A stretch of DNA of 64,000 nt from positions 496,001 to 560,000 of the forward strand of contig CAWJKP010000002.1 of NCBI GenBank assembly GCA_963843465.1, in the 5' to 3' direction. A program made the translations under genes and the position numbers. Each line of letters starts with the position of its first letter. The first letter of the stretch is position 1. The stretch is from CAWJKP01 sp963843465 (GTDB lineage Bacteria > Planctomycetota > Planctomycetia > Pirellulales > Thermoguttaceae). The notes below the pieces were generated by a model that worked only from the letters and a program-made list of their open reading frames with translations, ran no database searches and was not told the origin of the DNA. Below, one piece after another: positions 36,823 to 46,735 of the stretch.

Positions 36823-37063
36823 AACGTCTTCCACGGCCAAGAACAAAAAAGCCGACGTGGCGCCACACCCTAAGGTGTTGCACCACGTCGGCTTACTCGT
36901 CAACGAGCCCCCCGGGCACGGCCGGGTTGCTCTCAATCTAGTCATCCGACAACTTCGTTGGCAGAGCCGCGCTTAGTTGGACCGCGACTCCTCCACACCT
37001 ATGATCTTAGAGCCGCCCCGCGGGAAATGCAATAGGACTTTTTCCTTCCTCCCACACTTGGTA
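36823..37063 (-). ncRNA. Putative structured leader RNA, copy 2
   Basis: About 241 bases similar to 29284-29519. On the minus strand the order is CCAAGTGTGGGAGG, CCTATTGCATTTCCCGCG, GCGGCTCTGCCAACGA, GTCGGATGAC (a GGAU loop), CTAGA, GAGAGCAACCCGG, CCGGGGGGCTCGTTGACGAG and a terminator, after which come 50 bases with GGAGGAG and the DUF2294 ATG. This is the layout of a transcription-attenuating leader. Several GGA triplets could also bind the neighbouring CsrA. No known riboswitch consensus is matched by eye. Confidence 0.65.
36844..36894 (-). terminator. Intrinsic terminator closing leader copy 2
   Basis: On the minus strand AAGCCGACGTGGTGCAACAC pairs with GTGTGGCGCCACGTCGGCTT and is followed by six T. 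Confidence 0.85.
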
Positions 37064-37168
37064 CCATGATTATCTGGATTACCGGGTGAATCCGAGGGCT
37101 CGTGTTCCGTCAACCATCGAGGATGTATGCTTGACCCACCCCTAAAACCCACCGTTCGAGGGGACGTC

Positions 37169-37549
37169 ATGAAAACCCAGGGAGAAATCGAAGCTGCTAT
37201 TTGTGAAGGAGTTAGTCGCTTTGAGCAGGACTACATGGGCCGGGGACCCAAGAACGTTTATACCCATCTGCTGGGTGATTTCCTCGTGGTCCGCCTTCAA
37301 GGCGTATTGACCGCGGCCGAACAGCATCTGGTCAAGTCGCTGCCGGCCGAGAAGGGCCGGGACCTGCTCAAGCAGGTTCGGACGCATCTGATTGAAACGG
37401 CCCGTCCGGTCATGGAGGCGATGGTCCAGGAGATCACCGGCGTCATGGTGTTGACCCTGCACCATGACATCAGCACCGTCACCGGCGAGGAAGTTGTTGT
37501 CTTTACCCTTGCCGAGTCGCCAATTCTCCGCGACGCAAAGCGGAAATAG
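37169..37549 (+). CDS. DUF2294 / MpsC-family protein B
   Basis: The 126-residue protein reads GEIEAAICEGVSRFEQDYMG, DFLVVRLQGVLTAAEQHLVK and VQEITGVMVLTLHHDISTVT, matching the same family as the divergent 36374-36793 gene. GAGGGGACGTC precedes the ATG at 37169. It is transcribed away from the leader RNA. The two paralogues may form a heteromeric or antagonistic pair, but this is inference. Confidence 0.85.
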   Translation: MKTQGEIEAAICEGVSRFEQDYMGRGPKNVYTHLLGDFLVVRLQGVLTAAEQHLVKSLPAEKGRDLLKQVRTHLIETARPVMEAMVQEITGVMVLTLHHDISTVTGEEVVVFTLAESPILRDAKRK

Positions 37550-37602
37550 CGATACGGAGACCGTAGTATAAGGGCGGGAAGAAGATCCTGGGGGGGAGTC
37601 GT

Positions 37603-39705
37603 ATGTCGTTCCACATGCATTCGATCCGCCGCGTTCTCGGCTGGCTGGCAGGCTCGGCTGCTCTACTGGCGGCGGCGGCGCCCGCGGCCAACTACAGCCG
37701 GGTTTGCGAGCCGGAAATCAAGCCGGCCTTCTTGCCCTTGCCGCCCGGCGCGGTGGAGCCGAGGGGTTGGCTGCGCGACTGGGCGCTGGCGGCGCGCGAC
37801 GGGATTACCGGCCATCTCGACGAGTATCACCCCACCTTCCGCGACGGTTGGAAAGGAATCTCGATCACCGCACCCGGCGCGGAGCCCAACGGCATGGGTT
37901 GGCCGCTGGAACAATGCGCCTATTGGCTGGACGGCGCGCTGCGCCTGGGTTTCATCCTGCACGACGAGGCCCTGATCCGCAAGATCCGCGCCCGGCTCGA
38001 CCCGGTCGTCGACGGCGTCCACAAGGCCGATTTCGGCACGTCGCTGATCTACTGGAAGAAAGGTTACAAGCCCGAGGAGTTCAACGGCTGGGCCCACTCG
38101 CAACTGGGCCGCGCGCTGGTCGCGCTCTACCTGGGCACCGGCGACAAGCGGGTGCTGGACGCCCTGGTCAAGGTCTATGCCGATTATCCGGCCGCCATGG
38201 GCAAGGTGCCGCTGGCCCAGTGCCGGGTGACCGGGCTGTGCAACCTCGACGCCATGCTGGAGACCTACTCCTTGAGCGGCGACCGGCGGATCCTCGACCG
38301 CGCGCTGGCGGCCATGGCCCAGCCCGACGTCGTCCGCGACATTGGCGATTGGGGCCGAGGACTATTGCCGCCGGGCCACATGGTGGTCATCTACGAGGAC
38401 ATCCGTCTGCCCGGCCTGGTCTATCCCTGGTCGGGCGATCGGCGGCAGTTGCAGGCCACCTTGGGCGCAGTGAAATGGCTGGACGACAACCACATGCTCC
38501 CCTACGGCGTGGCCTCCGGCGAGGAGTTCGCCTCCGGAATCGGCGCCTTCCGCAAGACCGAAACGTGCAACGTGACCGCCATGCTCCTGACCACGTCGTG
38601 GATCTACCGCATCCAAGGCGACGGCGGCTGGGGGGATCGCATGGAGCGGGCCTTTTTCAACGCCGGTGCCGCCCCAGTAGCCCGCGACTTCAAGACCATG
38701 TGCTACTACCAGTCGCCCAACCGCCTCCGCGCCGATTCGCTGCCCTGCGAACAGCCGCACTGTCCCGGCCCGGCGGGCACCCGCTTCCACCAACTCGGCT
38801 GTCCCTCGGTTTTGTGCTGCGTCGGCGCCGTCAACCGCATCATTCCCAACTACGTGATGCACATGTGGATGGCGACCCGGGATGACGGGCTGGCGGCGAC
38901 GCTCTATGGCCCCAGCACGGTCTGCGCCTTGGCGGGGCCCCGGGTTCCGGTCCGGGTGACGACCACGACGGACTATCCGTTCGACGAGAACCTCCGCATG
39001 AAAATCGAGCCGAAAGAGGACGTGCCGTTCCCCCTCTACGTCCGCATTCCCGGCTGGTGCCAGCAGGCCGAAATCCGCCTCAACGGCGCCCCGCTGCCAG
39101 CCCGCGCCGACGACAAGGGCTTCGTGAAGATCGCCAGGACCTGGTCCGCCGGCGACACGGTCGAAATGAAGTTCCCCATGGCGCCGCGGCTTCTCCGCGG
39201 CTTCGAAACCGAGTTTCCCGCCGCCAACCGTGGTTACTTCAGTTTCGAGCCGGCGGCCGCCTTCAAGCCCCGGCGGTTGCCCTACGCAAGCGTTCTCTAT
39301 GGGCCGTTGTTGTTCGCCCTTCCAATCGCCGACGTCGATCCCAACACGCCGGTGAAGGACGCCAAGTGGCAGTACGCCCTGGATGTCCAACGGTGCCAAG
39401 GAGCCGCGCCGGGCGACTCTCGCGGCAATGAGACGGTCCTCCCGGGCATTGCCGTCCAGCGGAGATCCATGCCCTCGCATTGGGATTGGCCCTTGGACGC
39501 CCCGCTGCGGCTGACCGCGCCGGCGCAAGCGTTCGATTGGAAACCGAGCGACGCGCAGGCGCTGCCCGACCGGCCCGTAACCGGAACCACGCGCGAGACG
39601 ATCCGGCTGGTCCCCTACGGTTGCACCAAGTTTCGCATCTCGATGTTTCCCCTGGCGGCTACGGATAAACGCCCTGGTCGTAATAACGGATCTCAACCAC
39701 CTTGA
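37603..39705 (+). CDS. Exported GH127-family beta-L-arabinofuranosidase-like enzyme
   Basis: The 700-residue protein has a signal peptide (LGWLAGSAALLAAAAPAA), an (alpha/alpha)6 barrel and C-terminal beta domains. Family features are the Glu/Cys motif FRKTETCNVTAML and the paired Cys motif SVLCCVGAVNR, which provide zinc ligands and the catalytic Cys in characterised GH127 enzymes. It should release arabinofuranose or similar sugars from plant-type glycans outside the cytoplasm. Its 3' end overlaps the convergent gene at 39659 by 47 bases, so the final residues (DKRPGRNNGSQPP) may be non-native. Confidence 0.9.
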   Translation: MSFHMHSIRRVLGWLAGSAALLAAAAPAANYSRVCEPEIKPAFLPLPPGAVEPRGWLRDWALAARDGITGHLDEYHPTFRDGWKGISITAPGAEPNGMGWPLEQCAYWLDGALRLGFILHDEALIRKIRARLDPVVDGVHKADFGTSLIYWKKGYKPEEFNGWAHSQLGRALVALYLGTGDKRVLDALVKVYADYPAAMGKVPLAQCRVTGLCNLDAMLETYSLSGDRRILDRALAAMAQPDVVRDIGDWGRGLLPPGHMVVIYEDIRLPGLVYPWSGDRRQLQATLGAVKWLDDNHMLPYGVASGEEFASGIGAFRKTETCNVTAMLLTTSWIYRIQGDGGWGDRMERAFFNAGAAPVARDFKTMCYYQSPNRLRADSLPCEQPHCPGPAGTRFHQLGCPSVLCCVGAVNRIIPNYVMHMWMATRDDGLAATLYGPSTVCALAGPRVPVRVTTTTDYPFDENLRMKIEPKEDVPFPLYVRIPGWCQQAEIRLNGAPLPARADDKGFVKIARTWSAGDTVEMKFPMAPRLLRGFETEFPAANRGYFSFEPAAAFKPRRLPYASVLYGPLLFALPIADVDPNTPVKDAKWQYALDVQRCQGAAPGDSRGNETVLPGIAVQRRSMPSHWDWPLDAPLRLTAPAQAFDWKPSDAQALPDRPVTGTTRETIRLVPYGCTKFRISMFPLAATDKRPGRNNGSQPP

Positions 39706-42700
39706 CCGGCGTCGGTTGAGGATCAGGACGGACGACCAGCTCGATCAGGTTCTCTTGCCCGAAGTTGACGTAGGGCGTGACATTGATCGAAAAGAGCGAG
39801 TTAGAGACCCGTCCGCTTCGGTTGATGAGTTTCCCGTTCACCATCACCCCTTGAACGGCCATGCCATCAACATGAATCAGGACGTTCTGGCTCGCATGGG
39901 CGCGATCGATGAACACGGTGCGGCTGGCGTACTGGCCTTGAAACGGTCCGGGCAGTTGCACCTTGCCGGCAGCCTGGAGGGGATTGACGTATCGCCGCCA
40001 ATCGCCGGACAGGCTCTGGCGCTGCTGCGGCTCGGGAAGGTAATAGATCCAGGCATTTCCCCGCGGGCCGGCCACGGACTCCTTGGACTTGATATCCAGC
40101 GCGAGGAGATGGGATGTGCCCGGCGTCAACAATCCTTTCGCCGGATCAAGGTAGATTCCGTCCCGGTAAAACGCCGGACGAAGGGCCTGGCCGTCCATGA
40201 ATATCCGTCCTCCCTCGACAAAAACGCCCGCGTACTGCGCCACGCACAGCCCTACGTAACCCGCCGTCCAGCCGGACGGCACCGTGAACTTGCGGCGCAT
40301 CACGGCGTGCTTGACGCTGGCATGATCCGGCAGACTCCAGATTCCCAGGTCGCGTTTTTCCCAAGCGGAATCGTCGACCGCCCCTTGCATCAGGGCCGCC
40401 GACTCGTCGTCGGTCAGGCCGTCTGCCGGCTTGAAGGTCCAGTCCCCGGTCAGATCGACGGTGAACCGTTGGTCCTCGGCCGGGGTCGGCAGCGGTTTGC
40501 GATCCGGCGCGGCGGTGCCCGCCCACCAGTTGCGCTGCACGGAGAGCCACTCCAGCGGAGACGCGGCCGTCTCCCGGCGCGGCGAGATCCACATCCGTGT
40601 TTCGAGGTTTCCAAGCGTGATGTTGCGAACCTTGTCACCGGAAGGATCGCGCGTGATCTCCAGAGATCGGCCGGTCACAACGTCCGCGAAGGACTCCGGA
40701 CGGAAGCCCGGCAAGAACACCAGGTCCGTCGTGATCGGCTTGCCCGTCTCGTTGTACATCACCCATACGTCGTAAAGGCCCGTATTGCTGATGTAATGCC
40801 GCGTATAGAGGTTGGATGCGGGCAGAGCAGCGTGCGCCGGAACGAGATTCGCCGCGTGGAAATGCTCGATGATCGGGGCCAATAGCTTGCCGACATCGCC
40901 GCCTCCAACCGCGGGTCCCAGGGTCACCACCCAGCCGGCGCCCAGCGGACGCACACCCGCGGCAACGGTTCCGTCCGACCAGGCGAGGAGGTCCTGGCAC
41001 TCGGCTGCAGCCCGCTTGAGCTGAAGACCTCCCGCCCGAGTGGGCTTCACCCAGGCGTCGTTCTTGTAGATCGTCTGGGTCGGCGTCCGTTGGAACTGTT
41101 TTCCGGCTCCCCAATCCGCGACGGCGGTTACGTCATAGCCCGAAAGACGACGGATGGGCCAGGTGTCGGGTTCTGTCTCCGCGTGCCGGCCCGTTTGTCC
41201 ATAGGTCACGAACACGCCGCCGGCGCAGACCCATTTCTCGACGTTGGCCAGCAGCTCCTCGCTCACAATCGACGTGTTGGAATCGATGATCACCCGGTAC
41301 TTGTCGACGTTCTCCGTGGCGAAGTCTTCCTCGGTCACCGCATCGCGGGCACAGTAATTGATCAGGCTCATGGCCGGGTTGACGCGCCAATACCCGCCGG
41401 GCTGAAATTGAGCGGGATCCTGCGTCCAAGGGTAGCCGGAAATCTGCTCGTTGCTTGCGCTGAAAAGGATCGCGACCTTGGCCGCCGGCACGTGGTACTT
41501 GCCGATCATCTCGTACATCGTGCGGTGGGCCCGAAACTGCTTCAGCACCTCGGGATTCCAGGTGATCTCGCCGAGATGCTGGAAATAGTGGACCCCGTTG
41601 AGGCCTTCCGACAGCCAGCGGCCCCAAAAGGCCATGAAATCGCGGACATTGGGGGCGCCGTTGCCGGGTTCCGCGGTCGCCGGCAGACCGGACCCGCGCA
41701 TCAGCAACGGGTTGTATTCGGCCCAGAAGCCGGCCGCATAGCCGGTGTTGTGAAAGAAAGCGCCGCACTTCTCGCCCGCCTCTTTGATCGCGCCGGCATT
41801 GTCGTCGGGGGCCATGAGGTTGATCGGCCGGTCGGGGTCGATCTGACGGATCATCTCCATTCCGCGAGCGATCTGCCGGGCCCGCGCCCAGAGGAGCCAT
41901 TTGCGGAAGTCCACCCACCGCGCATTCTTCTGCTTCCCCAGGTTCGGATACTGGGCCGGCACTCGGGCGAGAGATAGGACCGATAGCACATAATGCCACG
42001 GTGCGGCTGCAGGACGACGGTGTTGGCGCCCGGTTTCAGCGCGGCCGAAACGTCGAAGGCAATCTTCAGGCTCGGATCGGCCTTGATCGGCTGACCGTTG
42101 ACATAGACCTGGTGCGGATCGAAGTCCCGGCCGAAGATCACCCAGAAGTAGAGCCACGCCTTTTTGTGCGCGGCAAGCCACGGGGCCGGCACATCGATCG
42201 TGCGCCGGTAAACCAGGGGACTCCACGTCATTTCGATCGCACGATCGTTCCCCGGGGCCAACAGCTCATCCCACGCGCTGTCGTCGAAGCCCGGCTGATA
42301 CCACTCGGGCGGCACGGGCGCCGTGGGAATCACTTCTCCCCCCAGCCGGCGCGCTTCCTCGCGCGTGTAGAGGTGTCCGTCGGGCGCGGGAATGTACTTC
42401 ACGCGCCAGACGCCGCGCAGGTCGATGGCCTCGGGACCAAAGCCCACGAACTGCGCAAGCTCCGGCGCCCGGATCCCTTCCCAGGACTGGTAATGAGCCG
42501 GATCGCCGTACCAGCGCTCACCGACCCTGCTCAAAAGGCCGTACCGCTGCTTCATATACTGCTGCAGCGAGCGATCCGCAACGGGACCATAATCGATGAG
42601 CAGCCCTTGGGGGTTGTCCGCGGTTTCCGAATGCGGTTCGAGCCAGCCGACGATGTTGGGGTCTTTCACATAACGGCGGACGGTCTCCTGCAAGATGCCC

Positions 42701-43578
42701 AGGGTTGCGGCCTTCGCTTTCTCCGAGTGCCAGGAAACGGCGCCTACTCCGCAGGAGTCGTGCGCCACGCCGTAGAAACCGCCGACGAACTGCGGCGCCT
42801 TGAGCATCGTTTCTTCGCGGTAGCGATTGCCCAGCCAGAGCATCGGCCAACTGAACGAGAGGTTCACGTGCAAGGGGACGTGAAGCGACCGGCACCCCTC
42901 CTGGATCCAATCCCACGCTTTCTCGTTATTCATTCCCTCGGCCGTGTCGTCGGCAAGCGGCGTCTGCCAGAGGATCAGTCCCAGCTTGTTGTCCCGGGCA
43001 AACTTGAAATCGGCGGAATAGTCGTAGTGCTCTTCGTGCGGCGGCGTAATCCAGGGCCCGTAATAAACCAAAAGCCCGTACTTGTCGAAGCGGTCCAGGT
43101 ACATCGGCACCTGCGCGTGCGGGACAAAGGCGTCGGCCCGGATCAATGGACGGACCTCGCCATCGATCAGACTCGCCAGAGCCTTCCGGCTTGACGCGGC
43201 CAGGATCAGCACGTCGCGCCCCGCCGCGCAGCAGGCCAAAGCACCGCCGGCCGGCGCACGCCGCACGGGGATAGACCGCGTGCCGACGGCAAGCGTGTCG
43301 GCGTCGCACCCGGGCAGCAGGCTGACGTCCGACAGATACTTCGCCTGAACCAGCAGGGCTTTCTCGGGCGACCGGCAAGTGATTCGCGTCAGCGATGCGG
43401 CGCCGTCGGCGGTCTTCAGGCTGTGGAATACGGCCGACAGCTCGCCATAGCCCCGCAAGGCCTTGGCAGGAAACGTGATCGTGGCCGGCTGCCACTCATC
43501 GGCCGCCGCAGCGGAAGGGAACGTCGGAGCGAAACCGGCCCACAGGGCCCAGGCAATACTAAGAGCGGTCAGTCTCAT
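39659..43578 (-). CDS. Very large exported glycoside hydrolase, GH42-like core (one frame break)
   Basis: The reconstructed product is about 1300 residues with a signal peptide (TALSIAWALWAGFAPTFPSA), a TIM-barrel-like catalytic region (LHVNLSFSWPMLWLGNRYRE, VAHDSCGVGAVSWHSE, IVGWLEPHSETADNPQG), an inserted jelly-roll domain (FDDSAWDELLAPGNDRAIEM), a second TIM-like half (HNTGYAAGFWAEYNPLLM, GVHYFQHLGEITWNPE), a flavodoxin-like trimerisation part and two GH2-type sandwich domains at the C-terminus. One base is missing near 41965 in a short C run. The exact family and substrate are unknown; a beta-galactosidase-like role is likely. Confidence 0.78.
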
Positions 43579-43714
43579 GGTGTGTGGATGCGCCTTGCAG
43601 CGAACGGCCGAAAAGGGGACAGGCACCGCCGCTCGCCGAATTGCTCTGATGCCTTTCTCGCAGTTCCGCGGCGAAACCAGTCCCCATTTTTCGGCCTCCC
43701 GTTTACAGTGTGAG
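43579..43714. other. Gap with GGGGACAGGCACC-type repeat
   Basis: GAAAAGGGGACAGGCACCG at about 43608 and CCAGTCCCCATTTTTCGGCC at about 43678 form the loose inverted element often seen in planctomycete gaps. No gene is visible. Confidence 0.5.
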
Positions 43715-44800
43715 TTAACAGTTTAACCAGGCGTCGCGATGTTCGGCAACAAACGCGTCGTCGGTCAAGTGCGGATAGGCGGCGGCCACACGGTCGATCT
43801 CTTCCGACTGGCCGGGGCTAAGCTGCTGGTGCGGGTCGAGGCACCAGGTGCCCTGCAAGAGCCCCTGGCGGCGGAGGACCTCGTGGATGCCGCAGATGCA
43901 GCCGGCAAAGGCGTTGGCCGCGTCGAACAGCGCGGCGTTGCAGTCGGTCACCTCGCTGTTTCGCCGCAGCATGGCGGCCCCGATCGTTTGGGAGCCGTCG
44001 GCGGCCAGCCGGTGGCATTCTTCCAACAGCTCGACGGCCCGGCGGGTCCAGGCGGCCCAGTGGCCCAACAGGCCGCCGACGATGCGGCGCTCGACCCATT
44101 GCCCCCCGCAGCGGAAGCGGAAAGGCGTGAGCAGGTCGAGCACGATGGCGTCGTCGTTGCCCGTGTAGAGCGCGACCTCGTCGCGGCCCGACTCGGCCAC
44201 CGCCCGGACGACGTCCAGGGTCTGGTAACGGTTGAAGGGGGCGATCTTGACCGCCACCACGTTGTCGATCTCCAGGAACCGCCGCCAGAAGGCGTAGGAA
44301 AGGACGCGTCCGCCGACCGCCGGCTGCAGGTAGAAGCCGACGACGGGCACGATCTCCGCCACGGCCCGGCAATGGGCCAGGAGCGTAGCGTCGTCGGCCG
44401 CGCGGAGGGCCGCCAGGCTGAGCAGTCCCGCGTGGTAACCCAGCTCGCGGATCGTCGCCGCCTCGGCCACGGCCTGCGGCGTCGGGCCGCAGATGCCGGC
44501 GACCCGCACCAGTGGCTCGACTCGCGTCGCGTCGGCCCGGTCCATCTCCTCGCGGGCCAAGGCGAGCACCGGCCGGAAGAGGCCAAAGTGCGTTTGGCGG
44601 ATCTCGAACTGCGTGGTGTGCACGCCCACGGCCAGGCCGCCGGCCCCGGCCGCGACGTAGTAGCGGCTCAAGGCCCGCTGGCGACGCTCATCGAGCCGCC
44701 GCCGAGCGTCGAGGGCCAAGGGATGGGCCGGGATGACGACGCCCCGTGCGAGCACGCGCTGGATAGCGGAAGGAAGGCTAGGCATAGGCGTGTTTTCCAT
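43715..44800 (-). CDS. DHDPS / N-acetylneuraminate-lyase family aldolase
   Basis: The 361-residue protein is a TIM-barrel class I aldolase homologue: VIPAHPLALDARRRLDERRQ, RYYVAAGAGGLAVGVHTTQF, VPVVGFYLQPAVGG and NVVAVKIAPFNRYQTLDVVR, where Lys in VAVKIAPF is the Schiff-base residue. Family members cleave or make 2-keto-3-deoxy acids. It should act in sugar-acid or amino-sugar breakdown. The ATG at 44800 lies immediately after the family-B palindrome; a Met at 44785 is an alternative. Confidence 0.85.
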   Translation of the reverse strand: MENTPMPSLPSAIQRVLARGVVIPAHPLALDARRRLDERRQRALSRYYVAAGAGGLAVGVHTTQFEIRQTHFGLFRPVLALAREEMDRADATRVEPLVRVAGICGPTPQAVAEAATIRELGYHAGLLSLAALRAADDATLLAHCRAVAEIVPVVGFYLQPAVGGRVLSYAFWRRFLEIDNVVAVKIAPFNRYQTLDVVRAVAESGRDEVALYTGNDDAIVLDLLTPFRFRCGGQWVERRIVGGLLGHWAAWTRRAVELLEECHRLAADGSQTIGAAMLRRNSEVTDCNAALFDAANAFAGCICGIHEVLRRQGLLQGTWCLDPHQQLSPGQSEEIDRVAAAYPHLTDDAFVAEHRDAWLNC

Positions 44801-44854
44801 CGTACTCATCACGCTCCGCGTGATGCAATCCATCACGCGGAGCGTGATGAGTAC
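44801..44854. repeat. Palindromic repeat, family B, copy 2
   Basis: Arms CGTACTCATCACGCTCCGCG and CGCGGAGCGTGATGAGTAC are nearly perfect. It fills the whole gap between the epimerase stop and the aldolase start. Confidence 0.92.
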
Positions 44855-44857
44855 CTT

Positions 44858-45887
44858 TCAGAACTTCCCCTCTCGTTCTTCAAAATGCGTCGGCTTGTTC
44901 AACGTCGGCCCCCCGGCGGCCACCCAATGGGCGATCCAACGCATCAGCTTCTCCACGCTGACCTGCGGCGGACCATAGCGCCGGTGGGCCATTTCTCCGT
45001 TGTTTAACAAGGCGTCGCCCGCTTCGCAACCCGTCAAGCGGACCGGCTTGCCGAAAAGCCGCCCGAACTGCTGGCAGACCTCGCGGACGCTGAGCATCTC
45101 CGGGCCTGCCACGTTCACCACCCACGGCGGGTTGGCCGCGTCGGCCAGGGCCGCCAGCGTCATCGCCGAGGCGTCCCCCTGCCAGATCACGTTGACGTGG
45201 CCCATCGCCAGATCGATAGTGACGCCGTCGTAGACCTTCTGGGCGAGGTCCACCAGCACGCCGTAGCGCGTTTCCACGGCATAGTTCAGCCGCACCAAGG
45301 CGATGCGTGTTCCCTGCGTGCGGCTGAAATACTCGAACATCCGCTCGCGCCCCAGGCAGCTCATGGCGTACTCACCGCAAGGTCGCAAGGGGTCGCTTTC
45401 CCGCGAGCCGCTGGAAGCGACGGGGACCGTGCCATAGACATTGCCCGTCGAAAAGGCCACGATCCGGCTCGCGGCGAAGCGGCGCGAGACCAGCGACGGC
45501 AACCAGGTGTTGGCCGCCCAGGTGAGCGGCTCGTTGCCCGTGGTGCCGAACTTCGTCCCGGCCATGAAGATCACGTTGGGAGCGTCGGGCAAGGAATCGA
45601 CGATTTCGCTCTCCAACAGGTCGCCCTGGATCGTCTCGACGCCGTGGGACTCAAGTTCGCGGCGGGCTTCGCCGCTGGAGAAGCGACTGACGCCCCAGAC
45701 GCGGCGTCGCACGCCGGCCGCGTCGCTGGCCCGGCGTGCCATGCGGGCCAGGGTAGGGCCCATCTTGCCCGCCGCCCCCAGGATGAGAATATCCCCGTCA
45801 ACCTGCCCCAGCGCGGATCGCCGCCTGGCTCGGCCGGCTCAAGAGTTCCTCCAACTCCTCGACGTTATGGATCACTTCGGGGAACAT
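44858..45887 (-). CDS. NAD(P)-dependent epimerase/dehydratase family protein (one frame break)
   Basis: After the ATG at 45887 the frame reads MFPEVIHNVEELEELLSRPS, then a one-base insertion near 45815 shifts to QVDGDILILGAAGKMGPTLA, whose GAAGKMG is the dinucleotide-binding loop. Later parts are VIFMAGTKFGTTGNEPLTWA, IVAFSTGNVYGTVP and YAMSCLGRERMFEYF, where Tyr in the extended SDR YxxxK position is followed by Cys/Leu rather than Lys, so catalysis is uncertain. It is coupled to the GNAT gene (TGATGG overlap region) and followed by the aldolase, indicating a sugar catabolic operon. Confidence 0.78.
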
Positions 45888-45890
45888 CCA

Positions 45891-46730
45891 TCAACCTTTC
45901 TCGGGTCCGAAACTGGCCCATATCTGCTCGGGCCGATCGGCGACCGGCCGGCCGCGAACCATGCGGAGGAACTGCCGCCCCATGCGCAACCCCCGCGCCT
46001 CGGCCCACTGCATCGCCGGCCGGTTGGGCAGCGGCACGTCGAGAAACACGGTCTGGCCCTGGTGGTCGGAAAACGCCGTATCCAGCAGGGCGGAGCCGGA
46101 CGAAGCGTCCAGCGCGACCACGGGACCGATCTGCCAAGCCCGCCCGCCCGCACGAACACCGCTAAAACCGCTGATCCGCCCCTGGGCCACGACCACCCGC
46201 ATCCCCTGGGGCCGCTCGGCGAAAAGCCGGGCCAAAAGCGGGCCGCGCCGCGTCCCGGTCGCCTGGTGATCCAAGGCAGTGATCGGCTCCAGGTGCGAGT
46301 CGGCCGCCAATGTGATTTCCGGCCCCAGTCTCCCTCCTCCGGCCGTGCCTTCCCAGCGGGCCACCTCATACTCGCCCACAAAGCCCAGCTTCTCGTACAC
46401 GGGCCGCCCCAACTCCGTGGCGTCCAGCCGCACCGTCCGCGCCCCGCACTCATCGAGCCAAGCCAGCGCGTGCCGCACGAGTTGTGTGCCGATTCCCCGG
46501 CCGCGATGTTCGGCATCGACCAGCACCATGGAAATCCAGGCGATCGCATCGAAGCGGGTGACGCAGGTCGTACCCACCGGCCGGCCGGCCCACTCGGCCA
46601 CGAAACAGCCCGCCGGCTCCAACGCCAGCAGCCGCTGCCAATCGGCGCGCGATTGGTTCCAGCCCGCCGCGTCTTTCAGCCGGCAGCCCAGCGGCACGTC
46701 CTCGAGATTCATGACCCGGATGCGGAGCAT
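45891..46730 (-). CDS. Tandem GNAT acetyltransferase
   Basis: The 279-residue protein has an N-terminal GNAT domain with the acetyl-CoA loop VDAEHRGRGIGTQLVRHALA and RTVRLDATELGRPVYEKLGF, and a C-terminal GNAT_18-like domain ending GLRMGRQFLRMVRGRP. The acceptor is unknown. Its start lies five bases after the stop of the esterase gene, and its stop runs into the epimerase start region. It belongs to the sugar operon by position only. Confidence 0.85.
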   Translation of the reverse strand: MLRIRVMNLEDVPLGCRLKDAAGWNQSRADWQRLLALEPAGCFVAEWAGRPVGTTCVTRFDAIAWISMVLVDAEHRGRGIGTQLVRHALAWLDECGARTVRLDATELGRPVYEKLGFVGEYEVARWEGTAGGGRLGPEITLAADSHLEPITALDHQATGTRRGPLLARLFAERPQGMRVVVAQGRISGFSGVRAGGRAWQIGPVVALDASSGSALLDTAFSDHQGQTVFLDVPLPNRPAMQWAEARGLRMGRQFLRMVRGRPVADRPEQIWASFGPEKG

Positions 46731-46735
46731 GTTGG

